Part shown: piece by piece, positions 25,862-35,442 of the stretch
Position numbering within the stretch: the first letter of the stretch is position 1
Layout: each line of letters starts with the position of its first letter
Assembly (NCBI GenBank): GCA_023417815.1
Contig: JAEZEI010000116.1
Span: 1-64,000 of the forward strand
DNA length: 64,000 nucleotides
DNA from: Bacteroidota bacterium
GTDB taxonomy: Bacteria; Bacteroidota; Bacteroidia; Chitinophagales; Chitinophagaceae
Reading direction: 5' to 3'
Program-made: the position numbers and the translations under genes
The notes under the pieces: model-generated
Told to the model about the DNA's origin: nothing
Databases searched by the model: none
Seen by the model: only the letters and a program-made list of their open reading frames with translations

Positions 25862-26959
25862 TTATGCAACTGGTGATGACTCTTCTAAAACCTCAATATA
25901 TATATTTCTTAACTGTTGAATATGATGTTCAAGAGTAAAATGCTGTAAAACGCGCTCCCTGCCACCTGTTCCCCTTTCCGAAAGTATGTTCGCTGGTGTT
26001 TTGGATAGGACAAGGATCCGGTCAGCAGCGGATTTGGGATCATCAAGATTGAAATACCAGGCCAGGTCACCGCATTGCTCCCTGAAAGATGAAATATCAC
26101 TCAGAAGCAATGGCATTCCCATGGCCATAGCTTCCAGAACACCAAGGGAAAATCCCTCGAATGTTGAGGACATTACAAACAGGTCATAATCCTGCATCCG
26201 TTCCTCGATATCCCTGACTTCCCCCTTAAGACAGACCTTAGCTTTACTTTTATCAATCTGCTCCTGAATCTCCTTATGCAACTGACCAGTGCCATAAATG
26301 TCCAGACTTATAGGATGTTCACGAAGCAACGCCATAGCCTTAATGATATAATCATAATTCTTCTGAACTCTTAGCGCCCCCACTGCGATCAACCTGAACC
26401 CGGGCCCCTCATTTCTTCTTTTATTCCCAGTAAAGCGTTTAACATCAACAAAAGTGTAAAGCACCTTTGCATCCCTGATGGGTTTGCGCAGAAACTCAAA
26501 ATATTCTTCGAGAGCTCCCCGGGCAACAACAATAATGAAGCTGTTGCGCCTGCGATATGAGATCCTATCCAAAAACCTGATATACCAGTGCCGGTATTCC
26601 ACACTGGTTTTGATGAAGGCATGAATAGTTGTAACCAGGGGTATGTTCTTTGGAACCGCAAAGCGTGCAATAAATGTTGGCCAGAATAAGTGAGTATGGA
26701 CTATGGAAGGAGCAATTTCCCTGGTAAGACGCGAAAATGCGCTGATCATTTTTGGAAGGCCGGCCAGGCCCTTCATGTTGAGACAGATCTTTGCATCGCA
26801 AACCAGTTCTTCTCCAAAATGATCGTCTGGGATAAGCGTAACCACCACATGACTGTATTCCGGAAGCTCTTTTATTGTGCGAACCACCATTGTTTCAGCT
26901 CCGCCACGACCCAGGCTGTAAATAAAATGAAGCAGAATAGGTTTACTTCTGTCAATCAT
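25862..26959 (-). CDS. Glycosyltransferase, GT4
   Basis: GT-B retaining glycosyltransferase of 365 residues. The N-terminus has YSLGRGGAETMVVRTI, and VHTHLFWPTFIAR is in the acceptor domain. The donor site carries EGFSLGVLEAMAMGMP (E-x7-E). It overlaps the end of the FkbM methyltransferase gene by 8 bp. The sugar is unknown. Confidence 0.88.
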   Translation of the reverse strand: MIDRSKPILLHFIYSLGRGGAETMVVRTIKELPEYSHVVVTLIPDDHFGEELVCDAKICLNMKGLAGLPKMISAFSRLTREIAPSIVHTHLFWPTFIARFAVPKNIPLVTTIHAFIKTSVEYRHWYIRFLDRISYRRRNSFIIVVARGALEEYFEFLRKPIRDAKVLYTFVDVKRFTGNKRRNEGPGFRLIAVGALRVQKNYDYIIKAMALLREHPISLDIYGTGQLHKEIQEQIDKSKAKVCLKGEVRDIEERMQDYDLFVMSSTFEGFSLGVLEAMAMGMPLLLSDISSFREQCGDLAWYFNLDDPKSAADRILVLSKTPANILSERGTGGRERVLQHFTLEHHIQQLRNIYIEVLEESSPVA

Positions 26960-27716
26960 GAGGTACCATGTGAAAATCTACCAGCCCGGTTTCTGCAATA
27001 AATTCGTCACGATCAATTTTCCTGTTATCATTGATCAAAATGTATCCACAGCTTTGTACAAAGTCGTAAATATCCCCAAGCCTGTCTCCTTTTGCCTGCA
27101 CTGCTTCAGGATGAATCCCCAATGTGCACACAGGTTTTATTTCGCGAAGGGTTCTTTCGGCACCGCGAAGTGCGTCGTATTCCGCGCCTTCAACATCTAT
27201 TTTCATGAACCTGATTTCTTTCAACCCTTTCTCCTCAACGAAAGCATCAACACTGTATAATTTAACGATCTCAGGGATCAGTTCCCTGTCAGTCTTATAA
27301 GAAACCAGGCTGTTGCTATTATCTCCCTTTACCGGAGAAACATAAAAAGTGATCTCTCCAGGCGCTGCGCCCACAGCTGCATTAACTGAAATTATATTTG
27401 AGATCCCGTTGATCGAAATAGTTTTATTAAGCAGGGAATGCGTTACTCCTGAAGGTTCAAATGCAAATACTTTTCCTGTGGGTCCCGTCAGTCTTGATGC
27501 TATAACAGAGAAGAGCCCAATATGAGCTCCTATATCAAGGACGATATCACCTTCATTAACGTGTTTTTTAAGAAAGTCGAAATTCTCCTTTTCGTAATCG
27601 GACGGAAAGTAATTAATATACCTGGTAGGCAATTTCACCTTAATTCCATGGATGCGTTTTGAAAGACCTGTACCTCCTGTAAAAACGTCAATTATCTTAT
27701 AGATTGTTTCCTTCAT
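26952..27716 (-). CDS. FkbM-family SAM-dependent methyltransferase, copy 1
   Basis: Class I methyltransferase of 254 residues, probably O-methylating a sugar of the glycan. The SAM site is VLDIGAHIGLFSVIAS with FEPSG as motif II, and the FkbM-typical FMKIDVEGAEYDAL follows. ATG 27716 overlaps the upstream flippase stop as ATGA. A longer start at 27755 would overlap the flippase gene by over 40 bp and is rejected. A second, more divergent FkbM protein is at 53251. Confidence 0.87.
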   Translation of the reverse strand: MKETIYKIIDVFTGGTGLSKRIHGIKVKLPTRYINYFPSDYEKENFDFLKKHVNEGDIVLDIGAHIGLFSVIASRLTGPTGKVFAFEPSGVTHSLLNKTISINGISNIISVNAAVGAAPGEITFYVSPVKGDNSNSLVSYKTDRELIPEIVKLYSVDAFVEEKGLKEIRFMKIDVEGAEYDALRGAERTLREIKPVCTLGIHPEAVQAKGDRLGDIYDFVQSCGYILINDNRKIDRDEFIAETGLVDFHMVPHD

Positions 27717-29011
27717 GAAATACTGTGTGTTGTTTTGGAACCTGCATTCCACCAATTCCTGGTTGCGAATAAAGTTATTAATAATACAAGGAAATAGGCT
27801 GAAATATTTGCATATGCGGCACCCTCCGCACCAAAATGTTTTACAAGGAAATAGTTCAGGAATAAGCCTGCAAAAATATAGGCCATGGATAAGAACATTA
27901 TTTTTCGCTTCATCCTGAAATAAAGTAACCAGCTAAAGAAAAAATAAGAGATGGTCCAGAACCAAAATCCGGCCGCGATCATATAAAAATATCGAAGCCC
28001 GGGGAGATACAGTTCGTTAATAATAAAATGATACATCAATGGAACGATCAGCATGATAAGACCGAGGAATGCGCTCATCAAAATAACATACCTCTTAAAA
28101 TACGTTCTCACTGAGTTAAAGCTGCCATCACCAGATGAAAGGACCCGGTAAACTTCCGGGAACAGGTATTGAAGATAGGCTGTACAGGCAATGATCATAA
28201 TGCTGCCAAATGTTGATGCAATATTATAAATGCCAACTTCGTCATTATTTGAAGTGAATGAAGAAATGAAATACCTGTCTGAAGAACTCAGGGCAAAGGT
28301 TCCAAGTTGCAATGTTATTATGGGAATTGCAAAAAGTACTTCCGGCAAAATCACAGAAGGTCTGATACGTCCTGAAAGAAAACCTCTTCTGAAAAAATAG
28401 GTCATTGCCCAGGCAGCAACCAATGAATACGTGATCAAAAGGCCGATCACTCTTCCTTCCCATCTTAAAAAAAAGATCATCACCAGTGATGCAGCAAGCA
28501 CCAGGTCGAGTACTGCTCTTATAAGACTAACCTTCATATAAAGCCTGATGTTTGACTCATTCCTTACCATATTCATGAATTGTTCATTGAACAATACAAG
28601 GAAAGTGATCAAAGGCATGTAAATCCACATAGACTTCGGCAAACCGAATGCTATACTCCAGGATTCACGGGTCAGGTACATTATTAGCCCGGTGGCGAGG
28701 GTAACAAGGAAAGCCAGAAAAAACCCTGTAACAAAAATATCATTGAATTCCTTTGCCTGCAATCTGAAATATGAAGCACCGGTAGAATGGATCATTCCGA
28801 AAGAAATGAATGGCAGTAATAATAAAAGTCCCTGGCTGAAAAGGCTTAACAAACCATTCTCCTCCGGAGATATGAATGCAGGATTCGTAAAGATCAATAC
28901 CAATAAAAAGGAAACTCCCTTTCCTGCAAAGCCTGATAATGTAAACGCTGCCACAGATCGAAACGACCTGCCCGAGGTTAATCTGGACAAAACCGATCCG
29001 GCTTTATGCAT
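27713..29011 (-). CDS. Polysaccharide flippase, Wzx-like, copy 2
   Basis: Membrane protein of 432 residues and the close paralogue of the flippase at 22605: shared elements include FTNPAFISPEENGLLSLFS, GMIHSTGASYFR and a basic KRKIMFLS near the C-terminus. About 12-14 membrane helices are visible. Two sister flippases within 4 kb suggest a local duplication, or two export routes for different glycans. It overlaps the methyltransferase genes on both sides by 4-8 bp. Confidence 0.87.
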   Translation of the reverse strand: MHKAGSVLSRLTSGRSFRSVAAFTLSGFAGKGVSFLLVLIFTNPAFISPEENGLLSLFSQGLLLLLPFISFGMIHSTGASYFRLQAKEFNDIFVTGFFLAFLVTLATGLIMYLTRESWSIAFGLPKSMWIYMPLITFLVLFNEQFMNMVRNESNIRLYMKVSLIRAVLDLVLAASLVMIFFLRWEGRVIGLLITYSLVAAWAMTYFFRRGFLSGRIRPSVILPEVLFAIPIITLQLGTFALSSSDRYFISSFTSNNDEVGIYNIASTFGSIMIIACTAYLQYLFPEVYRVLSSGDGSFNSVRTYFKRYVILMSAFLGLIMLIVPLMYHFIINELYLPGLRYFYMIAAGFWFWTISYFFFSWLLYFRMKRKIMFLSMAYIFAGLFLNYFLVKHFGAEGAAYANISAYFLVLLITLFATRNWWNAGSKTTHSIS

Positions 29012-29978
29012 TCTCTTTCTTTATTCCCTTTACAACCGCTCCTTTAAAATTATCATAAGTAATGTAGCCGCCACAAACGTCCTTCATACCGTATTTCCCG
29101 AACCACTTAACAACAGTGCTTATCTTTTGTGGCTGATCATATTCCGGGCTGAACATATCGAAAGTATCAAGCACTACCATTTCCCTCAGTTGTTCTTTGC
29201 TAACATTTTTTGGAAGGGTTCCGTCAATATCTACAACAGGCAAAAACCTGTTCACAATTCGCCCAACGCCGATCTTTGAAAAGAACTTATATGCACCGAT
29301 GAGACTGTCAGCATGCTTATCTATCTTCTTATACAGCTTTTCGTTAGTCATTTTTTTAGTGAAAGGGCGGAAAATATACTTTGCATGAACTTTCGTCCAC
29401 CACCCGTTTATAGGATAAAAATCAACAATAACTTCAGCGCCGGGTTTTGCCATCTCAATAAGAGAACGAACTGACGCTTCAACATCCGGAGTGTGCTGAA
29501 GTACCCCGAAACAGAACACTTTGTCAAATTGAGCAGGTTCGAACGGAAGATCATAGATGCTGGCCTGGAATATATTCAACCTGTCGTTTGGCCCGTTATT
29601 CCTGTAATTAGCTTCAACCGCGTTGGAATAATCGACCGTATACAGGTTTGCTTTTGTATAATCAAGTACTATCTGGGAAAACCTCCCTGCACCTGAACCT
29701 ACCTCCAGTACATTTTTACCTGTAAGATCTTCTTTATCCCATCCTGTTTGTTGAAAGAAACGTTGATGACTCAACTGGATCTTTGATGATTTATCGATCT
29801 GGGTTTCGGCAAACTTGTTCCATTGATAACCGAAGTTTTCAGTATAGTTATCATCTTTTACAAGCCTGAAAGCTCCCTTCTCCAATGGGAACAAATTGTT
29901 ATCCTCATCTCTTAATCCATCAGGAAATATTTGTAATGGTTTCTGGTTGTAAGGATTAATAAGCCTGATCTCCGACAT
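29004..29978 (-). CDS. SAM-dependent methyltransferase
   Basis: Class I methyltransferase of 324 residues. The SAM motif is VLEVGSGAGRFSQIVLD with YTVDYS as motif II, and CFGVLQHTPDVEAS follows. The N-terminal part (INPYNQKPLQIFPDGLR) resembles a short Trm112-like segment without its cysteines. The ATG at 29978 lies 11 bases after the rmlA stop; a longer start inside rmlA is rejected. The target is unknown and probably a glycan sugar, judged from the neighbours. Confidence 0.82.
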   Translation of the reverse strand: MSEIRLINPYNQKPLQIFPDGLRDEDNNLFPLEKGAFRLVKDDNYTENFGYQWNKFAETQIDKSSKIQLSHQRFFQQTGWDKEDLTGKNVLEVGSGAGRFSQIVLDYTKANLYTVDYSNAVEANYRNNGPNDRLNIFQASIYDLPFEPAQFDKVFCFGVLQHTPDVEASVRSLIEMAKPGAEVIVDFYPINGWWTKVHAKYIFRPFTKKMTNEKLYKKIDKHADSLIGAYKFFSKIGVGRIVNRFLPVVDIDGTLPKNVSKEQLREMVVLDTFDMFSPEYDQPQKISTVVKWFGKYGMKDVCGGYITYDNFKGAVVKGIKKENA

Positions 29979-29989
29979 AGTTTTGGTAT

Positions 29990-30850
29990 TTATTTCAGGA
30001 GTCCCTGAAGGTATTGGCCATAGCCACTTTTTTGTAAGGAATGAGCCAGCGTTGCAAGCTGGCTGGAACTTATAAAACCCATTCGCCATGCGATCTCTTC
30101 AGGACAGCCTATTTTAAGACCCTGTCTTTTTTCAATTACTTTCACATATTCAGCCGCATCATGAAGAGAATCAAAAGTGCCGGTGTCGAGCCATGCAAAG
30201 CCCCTGTTCAGAACGGATACTTTAAGCCTTTTCTGTTCCAGGTATATCCTGTTAACATCTGTGATCTCGTATTCACCTCTACCCGACGGCTGAATTGATT
30301 CTGCAATACGAACCACATCATTATCAAAAAAATATAATCCAGGAACTGCAAAATTACTTTTTGGATTCTGCGGCTTTTCCTCAATGCTGATTGCATTCAG
30401 GTCATTATCAAATTCCACTACGCCATAGCGTTGAGGATCACTTACGGCGTAAGCAAAAATGGTGGCACCATTTCTTTTGGCAGCGTCCTGCAAAATGCTG
30501 CTGAACCCCGAACCATAAAATAGATTATCACCAAGTACGAGGGCAACTCCATCATTTCCTATAAAATCCTTCCCTATCACGAATGCCTGGGCGAGTCCAT
30601 TTGGTGACGGCTGGGTGGCATACCGGATATCACATCCCCATTGGGAACCATTTCCCAACAAGCGTTGAAACTGGCTTGAATCCTCAGGAGTTGTAATGAT
30701 AAGGATCTCTCTTATCCCTGCCAGCATCAAAGTTCCGAGAGGATAATAGATCATAGGCTTATCATACACCGGCATAAGCTGTTTACTCACGCCCAGGGTA
30801 ATAGGATAAAGCCTTGTTCCGGAACCTCCTGCCAGTATTATTCCTTTCAT
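29990..30850 (-). CDS. rfbA: Glucose-1-phosphate thymidylyltransferase
   Basis: Makes dTDP-glucose from glucose-1-phosphate and dTTP (RmlA). The nucleotide-binding signature GGSGTRLYPIT is at the N-terminus, SKQLMPVYDKPMIYYPL follows, and LGDNLFYG and EEKPQNPKS are conserved. The 286-residue length is normal for the short RmlA form. It lies 9 bases after rmlB. The rest of the rhamnose pathway (rmlC and rmlD) is not in this window. Confidence 0.96.
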   Translation of the reverse strand: MKGIILAGGSGTRLYPITLGVSKQLMPVYDKPMIYYPLGTLMLAGIREILIITTPEDSSQFQRLLGNGSQWGCDIRYATQPSPNGLAQAFVIGKDFIGNDGVALVLGDNLFYGSGFSSILQDAAKRNGATIFAYAVSDPQRYGVVEFDNDLNAISIEEKPQNPKSNFAVPGLYFFDNDVVRIAESIQPSGRGEYEITDVNRIYLEQKRLKVSVLNRGFAWLDTGTFDSLHDAAEYVKVIEKRQGLKIGCPEEIAWRMGFISSSQLATLAHSLQKSGYGQYLQGLLK

Positions 30851-30859
30851 CTTCAGGAT

Positions 30860-31909
30860 TTACCTGTTAACATACATTGTTTCGTAATAAGACATATAAT
30901 CGCCGCTAACAATTCTGTTCAACCATTCCCTGTTAGCCAGGAACCAATCTATGGTTACACTAATTCCTTTCTCAAATGTATAAGAAGGCTCCCATCCTAA
31001 TTCCGTTTTGATCTTTGAAGCATCTATGGCATATCGAAGATCATGGCCAGGCCTGTCTTTGACAAATGTGATGAGTTTTTCGGACGTTTGCGCCTCGCGA
31101 CCAAGTTTTTCATCCATTTGCCGGCAAATTTCTTTTACAAGATCAATGTTCCTCCACTCATTCGATCCACCAATATTATATGTTTCACCCACTCGTCCTT
31201 CATGAAACACCAGGTCAATAGCCCTGACATGATCCTCCACATACAGCCAGTCTCTCACATTCTCTCCTTTACCATAAACAGGTAAAGGTTTCTCGTTAAG
31301 GATGTTGTTTATTATTAATGGAATCAGTTTCTCAGGAAAATGATATGGCCCGTAATTATTACTGCAATTAGAGATCTTTATGGGCAGACCGTAAGTATGA
31401 TAGAACGATCGTACCAAATGGTCGGACGAGGCTTTGGAAGCTGAATATGGACTTCTTGGATCATATGGAGTTTCCTCGTTAAAATAGCCTTCGCTGCCAA
31501 GAGTTCCATACACTTCATCAGTTGAGATATGATAAAAGATCTTTCCTTCAAAACTATCCCAGTGTTTCCTTGCATTCACCAGGAGTGACCCGGTACCATA
31601 TACATTTGTCCGGATAAAGGAAAGAGGGTCGTGAATTGAACGATCAACATGACTTTCGGCAGCACAATGAATAATAGCATCGATACCTTCATCCTTAAAA
31701 ATCCTGTCGAGGAGGGACATATCGCATATGTCTCCTTTAATGAATTTATAATTAGGTGAATCCTCGATGTCGGATAGATTGCTCAGGTTACCTGCGTAGG
31801 TAAGAAGATCAAGATTGACAATTTTATAATGAGGATATTTATTTACAAACCACCTGGTAAGGTGCGAGCCAATAAAACCTGCACCACCAGTGATCAGGAT
31901 TGAATTCAT
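30860..31909 (-). CDS. rfbB: dTDP-glucose 4,6-dehydratase
   Basis: Converts dTDP-glucose to dTDP-4-keto-6-deoxyglucose (RmlB). The NAD motif is TGGAGFIGSHL, HISTDEVYG contains the catalytic Asp-Glu pair, and YSASKASSDHLV holds Tyr and Lys. Length 349 residues is usual. It is the first gene of the minus-strand half of module B, divergent from the membrane protein at 32019 across a 109-bp gap. Confidence 0.96.
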   Translation of the reverse strand: MNSILITGGAGFIGSHLTRWFVNKYPHYKIVNLDLLTYAGNLSNLSDIEDSPNYKFIKGDICDMSLLDRIFKDEGIDAIIHCAAESHVDRSIHDPLSFIRTNVYGTGSLLVNARKHWDSFEGKIFYHISTDEVYGTLGSEGYFNEETPYDPRSPYSASKASSDHLVRSFYHTYGLPIKISNCSNNYGPYHFPEKLIPLIINNILNEKPLPVYGKGENVRDWLYVEDHVRAIDLVFHEGRVGETYNIGGSNEWRNIDLVKEICRQMDEKLGREAQTSEKLITFVKDRPGHDLRYAIDASKIKTELGWEPSYTFEKGISVTIDWFLANREWLNRIVSGDYMSYYETMYVNR

Positions 31910-31981
31910 GATGTTAATACATTACCGCTGCGTGAAATTAATGAATTATAAATATGTTAGGGCTAATGTTGCTCTGTAAAC

Positions 31982-31989
31982 TAAATTTG
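31982..31989 (+). promoter_or_regulatory. -7 promoter element TAAATTTG
   Basis: Exact TAnnTTTG match, 29 bases before the ATG of the polytopic protein at 32019. A weak TTAG lies about 21 bases upstream where a -33 element would be. No comparable site is seen for rfbB on the other strand of this divergent gap. Confidence 0.5.
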
Positions 31990-32018
31990 TCTGACCCTCA
32001 GGGAGAGGCATTTGGCTA

Positions 32019-33359
32019 ATGCAACATATAACCATACTCGACTATCTTTTCTTACCAATTTACCTTGGCCTTTTTTACTGGAGGGTTAGGGTTATGAGCC
32101 TGAAGGTCGATAAAGATCTGAGAAAACCATTAGTAACGGCATTCTTCCTTCGCATTCTTGGTGCCGTGGCTTATTCAATGCTTGTTCAATATTATTATGG
32201 ATATGGTGATGCCTTTACCTTTTACGAGGGAGGTAAATTCATTTCAGACCAGATCTCATCGGATCTGTCAAAAATCAGATATTTGTTTGCACCTATGAGT
32301 GAGGTTGGCGACTGGTATAATGCAGAATCAGGTCGTTCATCCATGTCAGGTTACTTCAGCCATGCTTCCGGTAATATGGTAATGAAGATAAGTGCCCTGA
32401 TCTCCTTTGTAGCTTTTGATAAATTTCTCATAATATCCATGTTCTTTGGATATTTCAGTTTCCTTGGGCAATGGAAACTTTTTACGGTATTTGATGATAT
32501 AAATAAGAAAAGGAACAGGAGATTACTGGCGATGGCAATTCTATATACACCCTCTATCTGGTTTTGGGGTAGTGGGTTGCTGAAGGATTCAATTTGTCTC
32601 GGAGCCCTGGGATTCATAATCTATTATCTATACAAGTTCTTTGTGTGGCGCAAATTCAACCTGCTTGAGTTTATGTTACTTATAGTTTTTGCATATGTGC
32701 TTACTGTAATTAAGTCATACATCACTATAATCTTCCTTATAGGGCTTGGTATAATGGCTTTTCTAAAATTCCTGGTCACAATTAAAAATCTGATACTGAG
32801 AGCAATAGTATTGCTACTGACCATTGGAATGGTAGGATTGATGATCTATTCCAGTGATTTCTCAAAAACGATTGATGAGATGGCTGAAGAGTCCATAGAA
32901 CAGATCCAGTCTTTCCAGGAGAATTACAGGACACTTCAGGAATCGGAAGAGAACAGCAGGGCGGGTTTCAATCTCGGCGAATTTGAGCTCACTTTTACAA
33001 ACCTGATCCTTAAAAGCCCGAGCGTGATCTTTACAACCCTTTTCCGGCCCTTTATCTGGGAAAGCAGAAAGATCATAATCGTATTTACATCTCTGGAATC
33101 TCTATTATTGCTCCTGGTAACGCTTTACGTAATGTTCAGGATGGGGATGTCCAATTTCTTCAGGGCAATCTCCAGAACTCCATTCCTGTTATTTTGTTTT
33201 AGTGTATCTATGCTGTTTGCACTAATTATCGGGTTCACGACATTTAATTTCGGCACGATGATCCGCTATAAGATAATCCTCCTCCCTTTTTATTACTTCA
33301 TGCTGACTAACCTTTATACAATGTATATCGACAGAAAGAAAGTACCTGCAATCCGGTAA
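32019..33359 (+). CDS. Polytopic membrane protein, candidate polysaccharide polymerase (paralogue 2)
   Basis: Paralogue of the protein at 16764; 446 residues with about ten hydrophobic segments. Shared blocks are FWGSGLLKDSIC (about 182-193), TLFRPFIWESRK with a following TSLESL, and FNFGTMIRYKI...PFY near the C-terminus. A soluble, Glu/Gln-rich loop (about residues 285-320) carries little conserved sequence. No named family is recognised. It is the only Wzy candidate in module C, and it stands next to a divergent operon as its paralogue does. A Wzy-type or GT-C-type role is inference. Confidence 0.7.
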   Translation: MQHITILDYLFLPIYLGLFYWRVRVMSLKVDKDLRKPLVTAFFLRILGAVAYSMLVQYYYGYGDAFTFYEGGKFISDQISSDLSKIRYLFAPMSEVGDWYNAESGRSSMSGYFSHASGNMVMKISALISFVAFDKFLIISMFFGYFSFLGQWKLFTVFDDINKKRNRRLLAMAILYTPSIWFWGSGLLKDSICLGALGFIIYYLYKFFVWRKFNLLEFMLLIVFAYVLTVIKSYITIIFLIGLGIMAFLKFLVTIKNLILRAIVLLLTIGMVGLMIYSSDFSKTIDEMAEESIEQIQSFQENYRTLQESEENSRAGFNLGEFELTFTNLILKSPSVIFTTLFRPFIWESRKIIIVFTSLESLLLLLVTLYVMFRMGMSNFFRAISRTPFLLFCFSVSMLFALIIGFTTFNFGTMIRYKIILLPFYYFMLTNLYTMYIDRKKVPAIR

Positions 33360-33384
33360 AGTCAACCGTATTGGATCATATCCC

Positions 33385-33392
33385 TATTTTTG
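33385..33392 (+). promoter_or_regulatory. -7 promoter element TATTTTTG
   Basis: Exact TAnnTTTG match, 15 bases before the ATG of the methyltransferase at 33408 and 25 bases after the stop of the preceding gene. It overlaps a TTG codon (33390) that might otherwise be taken as the start, which argues for ATG 33408. Confidence 0.45.
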
Positions 33393-33407
33393 CAGGCAAT
33401 TCCATTA

Positions 33408-34307
33408 ATGAAACCGTACAGCAAAGCACCTCTGAAGATCGTAGATGGCAAGCATAAGAAGATCAGTGTCTTTAACACAGATGTGGAGAACATTGATCCT
33501 GAAGTAGTTGAATCATTTGGTGAGGAATGGTTGAAATTCAACCATTTTGATGAAAGGACTATTAACACCATAGCAGCGGAGTATTTTGATATAATCACCG
33601 ACCAGATGGTCAATAAGAACACTTATGCCATTGACATCGGGTGTGGTACAGGGCGGTGGAGCAAATACCTTAGCAAAAAAGCTGGATTCGTGGAATGCGT
33701 GGATCCCAGTAAGGCATTATATGCAGCAGATCTTCTTTTGGCTGATGCTGACAATGTACGGCTTACCCAGGCGTCTACAGAAAGTCTTCCCTTTGAGGAT
33801 GATACTTTCGATTTTGCCATGAGCATAGGTGTTCTTCATCATATCCCCGACACTCAAAAGGCAATGATGGATTGTGTGAAGAAGGTAAAGAAAGGGGGAT
33901 ACTTTTATTGTTACCTCTATTATAGTCTCGATAACCGCCGCTGGCCTTATAAAGCAATGTTCCACGCAAGCAATCTGTTAAGGAAAGGTGTGAGCAAAAT
34001 GCCAGCTAAATTGAAAAAAGTTACCTGCGACCTTTTAGCGATAACTCTCTACATGCCCTGGGTTTTAACTGCCCGGCTATTTGTAAAGCTTGGACTCAGA
34101 AAAATTGCTCGAACCCTGCCATTGGCAGCTTATGAAAATAAATCCTTCTTCGTTATAAGGAATGATTCACTGGATCGTTTCGGAACAACGTTAGAACAGC
34201 GTTTTTCAAAGAAAGAGGTAATAACCATGATGACAAATTGTGGCTTGTCGAATATCATCGTAAGCAATAATACGCCTTACCATCATGCTGTCGGCCAAAA
34301 GATATGA
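33408..34307 (+). CDS. SAM-dependent methyltransferase, UbiE/class I type
   Basis: Methyltransferase of 299 residues. The SAM site is AIDIGCGTGRWSKYLS, CVDPSKAL is motif II, and MSIGVLHHIPDTQKAM follows. The N-terminal part (ESFGEEWLKFNHFD) resembles the segment before the SAM domain in the protein at 29004, so these may be related glycan methyltransferases. It is on the plus strand with the candidate polymerase and ends four bases from a convergent glycosyltransferase. Target unknown. Confidence 0.82.
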   Translation: MKPYSKAPLKIVDGKHKKISVFNTDVENIDPEVVESFGEEWLKFNHFDERTINTIAAEYFDIITDQMVNKNTYAIDIGCGTGRWSKYLSKKAGFVECVDPSKALYAADLLLADADNVRLTQASTESLPFEDDTFDFAMSIGVLHHIPDTQKAMMDCVKKVKKGGYFYCYLYYSLDNRRWPYKAMFHASNLLRKGVSKMPAKLKKVTCDLLAITLYMPWVLTARLFVKLGLRKIARTLPLAAYENKSFFVIRNDSLDRFGTTLEQRFSKKEVITMMTNCGLSNIIVSNNTPYHHAVGQKI

Positions 34308-34311
34308 CCCG

Positions 34312-35442
34312 TCAATACAGGATGGTTTTATAATAATCTGCAGTATTTTTTACCATTATTAAAGTTGTGAACTGCTCCTTATACTTGTTATAAGCATTCT
34401 CAGCCAATTGTTCTGCATATTGAGGGTTCTTCAATAAGGTAATAATGCAGTTTGCAAGCGATGAAGTATCTGCAGGCTTGGCAAGCATTGCAGTTTCCTT
34501 GTCGAGGATCTCATTGCCGGCGGCCGTATCAAATGCAACAACAGGTCTTTTAAGGGCCATTGCTTCAAGGTAAACCAAACCGAATGGCTCAAACAGCGAT
34601 GGCAATGCCACTATGGATGCTGATGTAACAAATTTATATGGATCATTGGAAAACCCAGTGAAAGTTACATTCTCCTGCAGGTTTAATTTTTTAACCAATT
34701 GTTCCAACGAATTCTTAGCTGAACCTTCTCCAATTACAGTAAGAGCAACGGAGGGATAAACTTTTTTGACTTGCGCTATGGCCTCAATCAAATAACGATG
34801 GCCCTTAAATTCTTCCAGTCTTCCTATTATAACTATTGAGAAAGGCTTTCGTACTCCGCTGTCATATGCATCTATATCAAGTCCATGGTGAATAAAAGGC
34901 ATCCGGGAATTACTTAAGCCTAACTCAAAATAAAGATCCGAAATAGCTTTGGAAACCGCATAGTTACTGTATGCCCGTTTAACCACCCATTTGGTAACCC
35001 TATAATAGAAATCCTTTTTTGCTGAAGGAATCAGTTCGGCAAAATTCGGAACAAAGGGAACTTGCCGTAATATTAATTCGCTGTATCCATGTTTTGTAGA
35101 TATGATCTTTGTGTTTGGAGAGAAATATCCAGCAATAGTTGCAATAACATCTGAATTGAGAAGATGGCTATGAATGAACCTGATCTTATTCTTTCGCAAA
35201 TATTTAAGGACCTTCATAGCTGCAAAGAAGAACGCAACTTTCCTGGATTCAATGAAATTTACAGGGATCCCATGTTCATTCAATTCACCAAAGAACTTTT
35301 TGAGCTTTGGTTTGGCCTGGCCAGAACACACAACTACCAAATGGCATTCAATTCCATTGGCTGCCAGCCCGGGTAAAAGATGTAACAGGTACTTTTCTGC
35401 TCCTGCGATCCCATTGGTGTATATCAGGTGAAGAATCCTCAT
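34312..35442 (-). CDS. Glycosyltransferase, GT4
   Basis: GT-B retaining glycosyltransferase of 376 residues. The N-terminus is LHLIYTNGIAGAEKYLLHLL, IHSHLLNSDVIA is in the acceptor domain, and the donor site has EPFGLVYLEAMALKRPVV (E-x7-E). It is the last gene of the long minus-strand module C operon and overlaps the previous gene by ATGA. Confidence 0.88.
   Translation of the reverse strand: MRILHLIYTNGIAGAEKYLLHLLPGLAANGIECHLVVVCSGQAKPKLKKFFGELNEHGIPVNFIESRKVAFFFAAMKVLKYLRKNKIRFIHSHLLNSDVIATIAGYFSPNTKIISTKHGYSELILRQVPFVPNFAELIPSAKKDFYYRVTKWVVKRAYSNYAVSKAISDLYFELGLSNSRMPFIHHGLDIDAYDSGVRKPFSIVIIGRLEEFKGHRYLIEAIAQVKKVYPSVALTVIGEGSAKNSLEQLVKKLNLQENVTFTGFSNDPYKFVTSASIVALPSLFEPFGLVYLEAMALKRPVVAFDTAAGNEILDKETAMLAKPADTSSLANCIITLLKNPQYAEQLAENAYNKYKEQFTTLIMVKNTADYYKTILY

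Noticed and set aside
16764..34307. The two plus-strand islands as mobile-element insertions
   Set aside because: No transposase, terminal inverted repeats or target duplications were seen at the borders.
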